Assembly (NCBI GenBank): GCA_028701415.1
Contig: JAQVQU010000016.1
Coordinates: forward strand, 1 to 19,971
Source: Clostridia bacterium
GTDB taxonomy: Bacteria; Bacillota; Clostridia; Christensenellales; DTU072
DNA: 19,971 nucleotides
Reading direction: 5' to 3'
The position numbers and the translations under genes were made by a program. Of this stretch, positions 8,595-16,447 are shown piece by piece. The notes under the pieces are model-generated. The model was not told where the DNA came from. It ran no database searches and saw only the letters and a list, made by a program, of their open reading frames with translations. Position 1 is the stretch's first letter, and the number at the start of each line of letters is the position of its first letter.

Positions 8595-8624
8595 AGAAAG
8601 AATCATTGATTGAGGTTGTATCCA

Positions 8625-9167
8625 ATGAATAGAGGAACAAAGTTTATAGCCCGAACTGGGATTATTGCCGCGCTGTATTTTATACTTACTTTTGCCGTGG
8701 CGCCAATTGCATATGGACCCCTTCAATTTAGAATAGGGGAAGCGTTAACTCTTCTCCCGTTACTTTTTCCAGAGGCGATTTTAGGCCTGACAATAGGATG
8801 TCTAGGAGCAAATATTCTTTCACCATTTTCTTGGGCTGATGTAGTATTTGGAACGCTAGCAACACTAGTTGCAGGGTGCATGACCTATTTTGTTGGATGG
8901 TATTTTAGAAAAAAAGGAAAGAAAACTGAGGTAATGGATCAACAGGTTATAAACAAAGAGAAGGATAAAAAAATGTTTTTCCAGTGTCTTTTAGGGTCTA
9001 TTCCTCCGATATTTGTAAATGCAATAGCTCTCCCTTTAATGTGGCTCATTCTAGGCTCGGATAGCGCATATTGGCTTAACTTTGGTATGTTGGTTGGGAC
9101 CCAAACCGCCACAGTATTAGTTCTTGGGACCCCGTTGACTCTTGCTTTATCTAGGACAAAAATCTAA
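8625..9167 (+). CDS. queT: Queuosine precursor transporter QueT
   Basis: A 180-residue integral membrane protein of the QueT (COG4708) type, taken to be the substrate-binding membrane component of an ECF-type importer for queuosine precursors (preQ1/preQ0). Family features visible are LQFRIGEALTLLP (33-45) after the first span, and GCLGANILSPFSWADVVFGT (58-77), a conserved polar membrane segment. Later spans lie near 76-94, 118-140 and 152-175, and a lysine-rich cytoplasmic loop lies at ~95-117. The ATG at 8625 is chosen because GAGG lies 9 bases upstream; a TTG at 8610 would need a start without a ribosome site. No tgt, queA or ECF ATPase genes are in the window, so it probably uses shared ECF modules encoded elsewhere. 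It appears to be transcribed alone. Confidence 0.88.
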   Translation: MNRGTKFIARTGIIAALYFILTFAVAPIAYGPLQFRIGEALTLLPLLFPEAILGLTIGCLGANILSPFSWADVVFGTLATLVAGCMTYFVGWYFRKKGKKTEVMDQQVINKEKDKKMFFQCLLGSIPPIFVNAIALPLMWLILGSDSAYWLNFGMLVGTQTATVLVLGTPLTLALSRTKI

Positions 9168-9367
9168 TATCTATTCCATATAATTAGGGTTAGATATCCC
9201 TTTTTACTTCCTTACTCTAAGAGAAGACCTATTCTATATATTTAATATCTTCAAACAGGAGGTCATTTAAACGCAGAAAAATTGCGTAAAAATAGATTTA
9301 ATATAAATAGTTGTACTGAAAGTAAGTATTTTAGAATTTTGCAATAGGTTTATCCAAATATTTACTA

Positions 9368-9396
9368 TTGACTTAAAACTACTTATGTAATATAAT
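9368..9396 (+). promoter_or_regulatory. Promoter of greA
   Basis: TTGACT (9368-9373), 17-bp spacer, perfect TATAAT (9391-9396). This is one of the best housekeeping-sigma promoters in the window and gives a leader of about 55 bases before the greA ATG. Confidence 0.85.
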
Positions 9397-9456
9397 CATT
9401 TAATTGTATGGGTCTGCTTATAAAAGCTGGTCATATGCGTTAAACGGAGGAACAAA

Positions 9457-9930
9457 ATGGAAAAAAATATTCCGCTGACTCAGGAGTTTTTTGACAAGCT
9501 AACAGAAAAACTTCAGAAAATGATGAACGAGGGGCGAACAAAAATTGAGAAAGAAATTAAGATTGCCAAGGAATATGGAGATCTTTCTGAGAATGCAGAG
9601 TATAGTGCGGCAAAAGATGCTCAGCAGCAGCTAGAAATGGAGATTGCTACGATCTCTGATATTTTGCTTCGAGCTTATCCAATAGATTTCAGTTTGGTAG
9701 GAATAAAAAAGGTTTCAGTAGGCAATTTAGTAACTATTTACGATTACGAATTTGATGAAGAAGTAACTTATCGGATAGTAAGTAGTGTTGAAGCAAGTAC
9801 AGCTGAAAACAAAATTAGTGTGGATAGTCCATTAGGTAAAGCTCTTTTAGAACATAAAAAAGGAGAGGATGTAATCTTCAAAACACCTGGCGGCGATGCA
9901 AAAGTCAAAATATTAAATATTTCGAAATAG
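9457..9930 (+). CDS. greA: Transcription elongation factor GreA
   Basis: The 157 residues match the usual GreA length. The N-terminal coiled coil (~1-75) carries the conserved tip signature GDLSENAEYSAAKDAQ (41-56); its acidic residues enter the RNA polymerase secondary channel and stimulate cleavage of backtracked RNA. The C-terminal ~80 residues form the FKBP-like domain, with the typical SPLGKALLEHKKGEDV segment (~124-139). A strong CGGAGGA ribosome site precedes the ATG. The gene has its own promoter and is followed by a strong terminator, so although lysS comes next (as in many Bacillota) it is not necessarily co-transcribed. Confidence 0.96.
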   Translation: MEKNIPLTQEFFDKLTEKLQKMMNEGRTKIEKEIKIAKEYGDLSENAEYSAAKDAQQQLEMEIATISDILLRAYPIDFSLVGIKKVSVGNLVTIYDYEFDEEVTYRIVSSVEASTAENKISVDSPLGKALLEHKKGEDVIFKTPGGDAKVKILNISK

Positions 9931-9952
9931 ATAGGACAGAAAGAAATGATAG

Positions 9953-9987
9953 ATACCGGCGCCAAAAGTGCCGGTTTTTGTTTTTTG
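9953..9987 (+). terminator. Rho-independent terminator after greA
   Basis: An 8-bp GC-rich stem ACCGGCGC/GTGCCGGT (9955-9962 with 9968-9975) with loop CAAAA, followed by a long T-rich run. Confidence 0.92.
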
Positions 9988-10220
9988 TAGAATAATATAG
10001 TTGTAATGGGCTTTAAGTTAACTAGGTTGGCGTTTTGGGGTGAGAAAAGAGAAGAAAAAGAGGGAAAAATTCCTAAATATTTGGCCTAAATACTTATTCC
10101 GAAAAATTACCAAAGAACATCGAATAAGATAAATATAATGCACAAAATATATATTTCATATATAATATACTAAATTTATTGTTAGGTTCCCCGGGGACAT
10201 TACAAAAAACGGAGGAAAAA

Positions 10221-11717
10221 ATGGACATAATAGAAAATAATTCTTCAGATGAAATTTTAGATATTAATGAGCAGATTGCTGTTAGGATGCAAAAGCTCGT
10301 TGATCTAAAGGCAGGAGGACAAGATCCTTTCAAAGAAATACGTTTTGATAGGGATGCGGAAGCGAAAGATATACTTTCGGATTTTTCAAATTTCGAAGGA
10401 AAAACGGTAAGTATTGCTGGAAGAGTTATGTCTAAGAGAATCATGGGGAAAGCTAGCTTTTGTCATATATACGATGGCAGCTCATTAATCCAGCTGTATT
10501 TTAGAATAGATGCTTTAGGAGAAGAAAATTATTCAGAGTTCAAAAAACTAGATATTGGGGACATAATAGGGCTCAAAGGTGAGGTTTTTCTTACTCACAA
10601 GGGAGAGATATCTGTAAAAGTAAGCTCATATAAACTTCTGGCTAAGGCCTTAAGGCCCCTTCCTGAAAAATTCCATGGGCTAACTAATCCCGACTTAAGA
10701 TATAGACAAAGGTATGTTGATTTGATAGTAAATCCTGAAGTAAAGGATGCTTTTATAAAGAGATCGCAAATTCTTCAGGCTATAAGAGAGTACTTGAATG
10801 AGAAAGGATATATAGAGGTTGAGACCCCTATTTTAAATACTATTTTGGGGGGCGCTAATGCGAGACCTTTCATTACCCATCACAACACTTTAGATATAGA
10901 TATGTATCTTAGAATTGCTCCTGAACTTTATTTGAAGAGACTTATCGTAGGGGGTTTTTCCAAGGTTTATGAAATAGGAAGATTATTTAGAAATGAGGGG
11001 ATGGACACAAAGCATAACCCTGAGTTTACGACAATTGAATTATATGAGGCATACACCGATTATAATGACATGATGGATATAACCGAAGGGTTGTTTAAGT
11101 ATTGTGCAAGAAAGATAAATGGGACAGAAAAAATTACTTATCAGGGGACAGAAATTGATCTTGCATCTCCATGGGAGAGAATTACCATGGTTGACTGCGT
11201 AAAAAAACACACGGGACTAGATTTTTATGCAGAGAATTTGGAAGACATTATTTTAAAGGTTAAAAAAATGGGCGTGGACATAAAGTTGGATTCCTCCTGG
11301 GGAAAAGCGCTGTATGAGACCTTTGACCAACTTGTTGAAGAAAAACTTGTTCAACCAACTTTTGTTCTTGATTACCCTGTTGAGATAAGTCCTCTTGCAA
11401 AAAAGAGAAAGGATGATCCAAGGCTTGTTGAGAGATTTGAGGTGTTCATAACTGCTAGAGAAATGGGAAATGCATTTTCTGAGTTAAATGACCCAGTTGA
11501 CCAAAGAGAAAGGTTTATGGACCAGGTTAAGGAGAGAGAGAAGGGAGATGAAGAGGCGCAAATGATGGATGAAGACTATGTTAATGCTCTCGAATATGGA
11601 CTCCCCCCAACCGGAGGGCTAGGGATAGGCATAGACAGAATGGTAATGTTGCTAACAGATTCAGCCTCAATAAGAGATGTATTGCTATTCCCAACTATGA
11701 AGCCAATTAACAAGTAG
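10221..11717 (+). CDS. lysS: Lysyl-tRNA synthetase, class II
   Basis: The 498-residue enzyme charges tRNA-Lys with lysine using ATP. The N-terminal OB-fold anticodon-binding domain (~45-160) includes VSIAGRVMSKRIMGKASF. The class II catalytic core follows: motif 1 region RSQILQAIREYLNEKGYIEV, motif 2 FRNEG (256-260) followed by HNPEF, and motif 3 GLGIGIDRMVML (466-477). The ATG at 10221 has a CGGAGG site; an upstream in-frame TTG at 10179 is rejected. No T-box leader signature is seen upstream. The leader has a perfect palindrome TCCCCGGGGA near 10188-10197 that stands out in A/T-rich DNA. The last ~17 codons, with the stop, are duplicated downstream (see the repeat at 11668). Confidence 0.97.
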   Translation: MDIIENNSSDEILDINEQIAVRMQKLVDLKAGGQDPFKEIRFDRDAEAKDILSDFSNFEGKTVSIAGRVMSKRIMGKASFCHIYDGSSLIQLYFRIDALGEENYSEFKKLDIGDIIGLKGEVFLTHKGEISVKVSSYKLLAKALRPLPEKFHGLTNPDLRYRQRYVDLIVNPEVKDAFIKRSQILQAIREYLNEKGYIEVETPILNTILGGANARPFITHHNTLDIDMYLRIAPELYLKRLIVGGFSKVYEIGRLFRNEGMDTKHNPEFTTIELYEAYTDYNDMMDITEGLFKYCARKINGTEKITYQGTEIDLASPWERITMVDCVKKHTGLDFYAENLEDIILKVKKMGVDIKLDSSWGKALYETFDQLVEEKLVQPTFVLDYPVEISPLAKKRKDDPRLVERFEVFITAREMGNAFSELNDPVDQRERFMDQVKEREKGDEEAQMMDEDYVNALEYGLPPTGGLGIGIDRMVMLLTDSASIRDVLLFPTMKPINK

Positions 11718-11879
11718 TGAAAAAAAGACTATTCAACAAGAGATGTATCGCTATTCCCAACTATGAAACCAATTAACAAGTAGTGAAAAAGAGACTGCGT
11801 ATATATCCAATAAGAGATGTCTTGCTATTCCTAACTATGGGATAATAAGAAAGAAGTGAAAAAGAGACTGCGTAAATAT
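11668..11879 (+). repeat. Tandem duplication of the lysS 3' end (three copies)
   Basis: Unit 1 (11668-11733) contains the last 16 codons of lysS, its TAG and 16 bp beyond. Unit 2 (11734-11807) repeats it closely and still spells the lysS tail, with one L-to-S change, one synonymous change and the same TAG. Unit 3 (from 11808) has decayed more and its stop context is lost. Periods are 66 and 74 bp. Confidence 0.93.
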
Positions 11880-12059
11880 TAGTAAAAACTTGTTAAGGTT
11901 AAGAGATCTTTTACAAATGCCACAGATTACTTAAATAAGTTGAGAGAGATTAGTGAATTAGAAAAGATTATAAACTTCAAGGAAAAAATACGGTATCTTA
12001 CTGCCGAAAAATAGAGAGTAAGACGGGTAAGCTTGAAAAGCGCCGATACAAGAGGAACC
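11718..12059 (+). other. Intergenic region after lysS with repeats and a startless open stretch
   Basis: No standard gene is seen. The first half is the lysS-tail repeats. The second half holds an open frame at 11886-12014 (42 codons and TAG) bounded upstream by TAG and TAA and lacking ATG or GTG. Its translation looks protein-like and helical (for example LNKLREISELEKIINFKEKI). I cannot identify it; it may be a gene remnant. No clear rho-independent terminator follows lysS. Confidence 0.5.
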
Positions 12060-13367
12060 ATGAATACTCCTATAAATGATGCAGTAAAGGAACATTTGTC
12101 TCATATTTCCTATCACACCCCCTCAAATGATGGGTCTGGGATGGGTTTGTTGACGGATAACTATGACGTAACCGAACTCTCCTATACCGATAATATTATC
12201 TATAGAAGAGGTATTATTGCTGAAAGTGAAGCAGAGGTTGCCAAGGTATTTGGAAGCGACAATGTGTTATTTTCCACTTCGGGCTCTACTACCTTAATTA
12301 ATATCGCTATGCATGCTTTGTCTGATGATGAACCTTTCTTGGTTTACGAAAATGCGCATGGTTCAGTTTTCAACTCCATGAGGATGATGGGGGTTAAAGC
12401 ATATGTATCCAGAGGTATGGATATTATTGAGGCGATAAAAGAGACTGGGGCAAAAAGAGTGGTGGTGACTAGCCCAAACTACTTTGGAAAGATGGTTCCC
12501 GGAGATACTTTTGATAGGATAAAGAAGGAAACTGATGCTAGAGTAATGTGGGATTGTGCACACGGTTCCCATTTTAGATTTAGCAATTTATTCCCGAAAT
12601 GGGATCCAAGTTGTGCAGATATAGTTATCCATTCATTACATAAAACCGCGCCAACAATGACTAGCGGGGCTATCATGCATGTCTCTAATAGGTATATCGA
12701 AAGGGCAAAAACATGGTTTTCGATGATACATACAACCTCCCCTTCATACCCCATTTTAATGAGCATTGAAACAGGGGTAAAGTATCTTCTTGAGAAGGGA
12801 GAGAAAGTATATGAGAAAGCTGTGGCAGATGTAGAGGCATTTAAAGATACTATGAAAAATACAGCTTTTCATGTTTACACAAATGATGACCCGACTAGAG
12901 TATCTATTGAGAGTGCGTTCGAGGGAAGCTTGGTTTCTTCCTATCTTGAAAATAATGGGATTTATCCTGAGATGACATATGGAAACAGGGTCGTTCTTAT
13001 CGTAAATGCTTTTAACTCCGATAAGCTTGGTCTGGTTGCTAAATATCTTTCCGAGCTAGAACTGGATAAGTTATTTGAGGATTATCAGATTGAATATAAG
13101 AAAAAGAAAATCAAACATTCGGGATTAAAAGCTGGGAAGGACTTTGTGGGAATAAAAGAACTTACATTCTATCGAAATTTCGACAAAGTTGAACTTGATG
13201 ATGCTATTGGCAGAATCGCATATAAAGAGGTTGGATTGTACCCCCCAGGAGTTCCAGATATCTACTCTGGAGACCTCATTTCTGCAGAGGATATTTTATA
13301 TTTAAAGGAGCACATAGATTCGATTTTCGGCTTACTCGATGGAAAGATGCTTGTTGCCGCAGAATAA
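12060..13367 (+). CDS. Orn/Lys/Arg decarboxylase-like PLP enzyme (divergent)
   Basis: A fold-type I PLP enzyme of the small Orn/Lys/Arg decarboxylase family, as found next to tmk in Bacillus (yaaO). From the ATG at 12060 it is 435 residues. PLP-site features are visible: STSGSTT (72-78), the Asp/His pair in WDCAHGSH (163-170), and the Schiff-base lysine K195 in SLHKTAPTMTSGA. It differs from typical members in the N-terminal substrate-site motif: the usual HxPGHKxG is replaced by YHTPSNDGSG (18-27). The N-terminal NTPINDAV aligns with the normal start of this family, which favours the ATG at 12060 (AGAGG four bases upstream) over the in-frame TTG at 12033. The likely activity is amino-acid decarboxylation leading to polyamines, but the altered motif makes the substrate uncertain. 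A terminator follows. Confidence 0.82.
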   Translation: MNTPINDAVKEHLSHISYHTPSNDGSGMGLLTDNYDVTELSYTDNIIYRRGIIAESEAEVAKVFGSDNVLFSTSGSTTLINIAMHALSDDEPFLVYENAHGSVFNSMRMMGVKAYVSRGMDIIEAIKETGAKRVVVTSPNYFGKMVPGDTFDRIKKETDARVMWDCAHGSHFRFSNLFPKWDPSCADIVIHSLHKTAPTMTSGAIMHVSNRYIERAKTWFSMIHTTSPSYPILMSIETGVKYLLEKGEKVYEKAVADVEAFKDTMKNTAFHVYTNDDPTRVSIESAFEGSLVSSYLENNGIYPEMTYGNRVVLIVNAFNSDKLGLVAKYLSELELDKLFEDYQIEYKKKKIKHSGLKAGKDFVGIKELTFYRNFDKVELDDAIGRIAYKEVGLYPPGVPDIYSGDLISAEDILYLKEHIDSIFGLLDGKMLVAAE

Positions 13368-13374
13368 CAATATA

Positions 13375-13397
13375 GGGGGCTGGAAAGCCCTTTTTTT
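13375..13397 (+). terminator. Rho-independent terminator after the decarboxylase-like gene
   Basis: GGGCT/AGCCC stem (13377-13381 with 13386-13390), GGAA tetraloop and a run of seven T. Confidence 0.9.
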
Positions 13398-13429
13398 ATA
13401 GGAAAAATAAGTGTATTTTTCCGCCTTAC

Positions 13430-13458
13430 TTGTAAACAACGGGCCTGTATGATAAAAT
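13430..13458 (+). promoter_or_regulatory. Likely promoter of tmk-holB-ricT
   Basis: TTGTAA (13430-13435), 17-bp spacer, TAAAAT (13453-13458), placed just after the preceding terminator and about 36 bp before the tmk ATG. Confidence 0.65.
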
Positions 13459-13494
13459 TATACGGTTGCGATTAGATAAAACTGAGAGGTTATT

Positions 13495-14121
13495 ATGAGA
13501 GGAAAATTTGTTACTCTTGAGGGATGCGAGGGCGTAGGAAAATCTACCCAATTAAATATGCTAAAAAATTATCTGGAAACGACCAGACAGCCTGCTGTTT
13601 TTACAAGAGAACCAGGGGGAACCCCTGAAGCCGAGGCAATACGAAAGATTATTTTGGATATAGATCTTTCCGTTTCAGCAAGAGTTGAGGCTCTACTGTT
13701 TGTTGCCGCTAGAGTAAGCCATATCGAAAATTTGTTATTACCTTCAATAAATGAAGGAAAACTTGTTATTTCCGATAGATATATAGACAGTTCATTTGCC
13801 TATCAAGGATTTGCCAGAGAGTTAGGGTTAGATTATGTAAAAGAAATAAACAAGTATGCTATAGAGAACTGTTTGCCCGATTGTACTGTGTTTATTGATA
13901 TGGATCCAGAGTTTTCCTGGAGAAGACAAAAAGGATCTGTGGTTTCTGGGGACAGAATGGAGAAGGAAAGTATTTCCTTCCATAAAAAAGTGTATTTGGG
14001 TTATGATGCTGTTGCAAAACTCTATCCTGAAAGAATAATCAGGATAGTACCGGACATCGATAAAACTGTCACACATAATAGGATTATACAAGCTCTAAAA
14101 TCAAAGGGTATGATCCAGTAA
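13495..14121 (+). CDS. tmk: Thymidylate kinase
   Basis: The 208-residue enzyme phosphorylates dTMP to dTDP with ATP, supplying DNA precursors in the cytoplasm. Visible motifs are the P-loop GCEGVGKST (10-18), TREPGGT (37-43), the DRY motif with SSFAYQG (94-105), and a LID region with RR (143-144) and GDRME (152-156). GAGAGG precedes the ATG. It is first in a tmk-holB-ricT gene order common in Bacillota. The last codons (KGMIQ and stop) are the seed of a repeat array in the gap before holB. Confidence 0.96.
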   Translation: MRGKFVTLEGCEGVGKSTQLNMLKNYLETTRQPAVFTREPGGTPEAEAIRKIILDIDLSVSARVEALLFVAARVSHIENLLLPSINEGKLVISDRYIDSSFAYQGFARELGLDYVKEINKYAIENCLPDCTVFIDMDPEFSWRRQKGSVVSGDRMEKESISFHKKVYLGYDAVAKLYPERIIRIVPDIDKTVTHNRIIQALKSKGMIQ

Positions 14122-14279
14122 TATATTAATATTCAGGGAGTATAATCCAGTAATATAGCCCAAGGGTTATAATCTATTAATTTATTCAAACGTCAGGGAG
14201 TATGATCTAGTAGTATAGCACAAGGGGTATTATCCATTAATTTATCTATAGTTAGGAGTATCATACCTTAATATATTCA
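14104..14279 (+). repeat. Tandem repeats seeded by the tmk 3' end
   Basis: About six related half-units of 27-33 bp. The first overlaps the last codons of tmk. Half-units 2+3 (from 14134) and 4+5 (from 14194) form a higher-order 60-bp direct repeat. Each half-unit carries a TATAAT-like hexamer or a variant of it (TATAAT, TATGAT, TATTAT, TATCAT). The array fills nearly the whole tmk-holB gap, and no gene is present in it. Confidence 0.88.
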
Positions 14280-14337
14280 TCCATATAGATTGTTCTTAAA
14301 ATGAGTTTACATAAGGATTAAGAAAAGGAAATAATAC

Positions 14338-15309
14338 ATGATTTCAGAATTAATATCAGAGAGTCAATTATTTAAATCTCTCGTAAAAGATAGAATAAGC
14401 AAAAGACTTTCACATGCATATTTAATCCTTGGAGAGGACAAAGAGACAAGAAAAGCTTTTGTAACTCAAATATCTCTGTATTTAATGTGCGAAAATGGTG
14501 GGTGTATGGAGTGCAAAACCTGTGCAAAGGTTATGGCTAGAACCCATTTTGATTTAATTTTTCTAAATGAAGATGGAAAATTAAAAACTGATGATCTTAA
14601 TCAACTTATTGATTATGTGTATATTAAGCCAGCCGAGGCCGAATATAAGCTAGTGTTTATTGATAATGCAGATGGATTAAGTGACAATATTCAAAATAAA
14701 CTTCTTAAATTGTACGAAGAACCTCCAGAAAGCGTAATTATCTTTATGTTAGCAAGGGGCGAGGCTGGAATTCTAAGAACTATAAAAAGTAGAGCAAAGA
14801 CACTATATCTTCCTATTTTTTCCTCTAAGCAAATCTATTTAGAACTATTAGAACAAGGTGTTGAAGAGAGTGTCGCAAAGGCAGCTGCTATTATATCGGG
14901 CGGTCAGTTTGATAGAGCTTATCTTTTTTCCAATCAAGAAGGATATTTGGAGATGTACAACAGTTGTGTCGACTTATTGATGAACTTAAAAAAATCTCAG
15001 GATGTGACAGCATATATAGGAAGCAAACTTTTTGAAAAGGATAAAATTGATGTAACGCTAGATTATTTTCAAATAATTTTTAAGGATGTTTTAGTATATA
15101 TTTCAAAAAGCAACTGTGAATATGCGACTATAGGAAGAGAATGTGATATAAAAGATATAGCGGATGGATTTAACGAAGGCGGAGTTGCACTAGCTATATT
15201 ATCGATAGTAAAGGCAAAAATGATGTTAAAAGCAAATGTTTCTAGTCTTTCTGTTGCCGAAAGTTTAATGTTGCAAATATTGGAAGATAAGTATAAGTCG
15301 AAAATGTAA
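14338..15309 (+). CDS. holB: DNA polymerase III delta' subunit
   Basis: The 323-residue clamp-loader subunit (AAA+ fold) helps open and load the beta sliding clamp. The P-loop position is degenerate (LGEDKETRKAF, 31-41), as expected for delta', which does not hydrolyse ATP. A zinc module follows with C51, C56, C59 and C62. The LLKLYEEPPESVIIFM segment and ILRTIKSRAK correspond to the sensor 1 and SRC regions; the usual Cys of SRC is Ala here. AAGGAAA precedes the ATG. It lies between tmk and ricT as in many Bacillota. The last ~10 codons with the stop are duplicated immediately downstream. Confidence 0.92.
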   Translation: MISELISESQLFKSLVKDRISKRLSHAYLILGEDKETRKAFVTQISLYLMCENGGCMECKTCAKVMARTHFDLIFLNEDGKLKTDDLNQLIDYVYIKPAEAEYKLVFIDNADGLSDNIQNKLLKLYEEPPESVIIFMLARGEAGILRTIKSRAKTLYLPIFSSKQIYLELLEQGVEESVAKAAAIISGGQFDRAYLFSNQEGYLEMYNSCVDLLMNLKKSQDVTAYIGSKLFEKDKIDVTLDYFQIIFKDVLVYISKSNCEYATIGRECDIKDIADGFNEGGVALAILSIVKAKMMLKANVSSLSVAESLMLQILEDKYKSKM

Positions 15310-15385
15310 TAGAATATAACGATTCTGCTTAATATTGGAAGATAGGTATAAATCGAAAATGTAATAGAATATAACGGTTCTGCTT
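15276..15385 (+). repeat. Tandem 55-bp duplication of the holB 3' end (two copies)
   Basis: Unit 1 (15276-15330) contains the last holB codons, the TAA and 21 bp of downstream sequence. Unit 2 (15331-15385) differs at only three positions and still spells the holB tail, with one K-to-R and one synonymous change. A third copy begins (AATA) and breaks off. Confidence 0.95.
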
Positions 15386-15436
15386 AATAACTGTTAAAAG
15401 AAATCAGAATTTAGTTAAACAAAAAATGGAGGAAAA

Positions 15437-16447
15437 ATGGCAGAGGTAATATCAGTTAAATTTAGAACTGCCCCTAAATCATATTATTTTGACCCTAAAA
15501 ATGAAATTTTTCATATAGGAGAAAATGTAATAGTTGAGACTATTAGGGGAATTGAGTTTGGCGAAGTAACAATGGGTAACAGAGAAGTTGCCGATTCGGA
15601 GATAGTCCAACCTTTAAAACCTATTCAAAGAAAGGCCAATGAAAAAGATATTCAGCGGAATATAGAAAATTTAGAATCAAGAAAATGGTTGATACAGAAG
15701 GCTGAAGAAAAAGTAGCAGAGTGTAAGCTTCAGATGAAAATTTCGGATGCTGAATATACTTTTGATAGAAAAAAAACCATCGTATATTATACAGCTGATG
15801 GAAGAGTAGATTTCAGGGAGTTAGTTAGAAGACTCGCCGGAGCCATTGGTGGACGCATTGAAATGAGGCAGATTTATGAGAGAGAAGATATAAAAATGAA
15901 GGGCGCACTTGGAACTTGTGGCATTCCCTGTTGTTGCACTACCTTTCTCAATGAATATGCCAAATCTTCTATAAAGATGGCGAAAAATCAAGGGCTAGCA
16001 TTAAATCCTAGTTCTGTGAATGGATACTGTGGTAAACCCATGTGTTGTTTAAGATATGAGGATGAGTTTTATCAAGAAGCAAACAAAAGGATGCCTAAAT
16101 TCAAATCAAGAGTTATGACCCCAGATGGAGAGGGGGTGGTTTCAGGATGTGATGTCATTAAAGAAAAAATTACAGTTAGATTTTTTAATGATGGTTTATT
16201 TACCCATAAATCTTATGCACTTGAAGAGATATCTTTCCCGGGAAAAATCCAAACCCCTGAACCACAAGAGTCAAATATTTCGCCATGTCCTTGTAACTGC
16301 AACGAAAACATGGAAGAGAATCTAGTTGACTTGTCTAAGGAAGAACTCACAAATTCTGAGGAAACAGAATTTTCCGATAAGCCTGAGGTGGAAGACAATG
16401 AAATCGAAGAGTCTGAAGATTCCTTGGAAACTGAGAGCGAAGAGTAA
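15437..16447 (+). CDS. ricT: PSP1-domain protein RicT (YaaT family)
   Basis: A 336-residue protein. The PSP1 core contains the conserved Cys sets GTCGIPCCCTTF (159-170; C161, C165-C167) and GYCGKPMCCLRY (196-207; C198, C203, C204). In Bacillus subtilis the homologue works with RicA and RicF in a [4Fe-4S]-containing complex that affects RNase Y-dependent RNA maturation and development. The ATG has an overlapping GGAGG site. Its position after tmk-holB is conserved in Bacillota. After ~residue 280 there is an added tail with a CPCNC cluster (284-288) and a highly acidic, likely disordered end (~292-336). No terminator directly follows. Confidence 0.93.
   Translation: MAEVISVKFRTAPKSYYFDPKNEIFHIGENVIVETIRGIEFGEVTMGNREVADSEIVQPLKPIQRKANEKDIQRNIENLESRKWLIQKAEEKVAECKLQMKISDAEYTFDRKKTIVYYTADGRVDFRELVRRLAGAIGGRIEMRQIYEREDIKMKGALGTCGIPCCCTTFLNEYAKSSIKMAKNQGLALNPSSVNGYCGKPMCCLRYEDEFYQEANKRMPKFKSRVMTPDGEGVVSGCDVIKEKITVRFFNDGLFTHKSYALEEISFPGKIQTPEPQESNISPCPCNCNENMEENLVDLSKEELTNSEETEFSDKPEVEDNEIEESEDSLETESEE

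Larger units (their letters stand above)
8279..8624. other. Intergenic region between the ABC exporter and queT
   Basis: 346 bp without a gene. It holds a perfect 10-bp A/T-only inverted repeat (arms 8288-8297 and 8309-8318), possibly a weak terminator or RNA processing hairpin after the ABC genes. An array of ~68-bp tandem repeats follows, and then the likely queT promoter. I looked for a preQ1 riboswitch, common upstream of queT, and found none of the known consensus types. Confidence 0.7.

Noticed and set aside
8340..8624. A preQ1 riboswitch upstream of queT
   Set aside because: No match to the preQ1 class I, II or III core that I know; the region is A/T-rich tandem repeats and the best promoter lies downstream of them.
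9931..10220. T-box or other lysine-responsive leader before lysS
   Set aside because: No T-box sequence (AGGGTGG-type) and no L-box-like complexity. Only A/T-rich DNA, a few TATAAT-like hexamers without good -35 boxes, and a small GC palindrome are seen.
12033..12059. TTG start for the decarboxylase-like gene at 12033
   Set aside because: The ribosome site is weak and the added nine residues have no counterpart in the family, whereas the ATG at 12060 starts at the usual NTP motif with AGAGG upstream. Not fully excluded.
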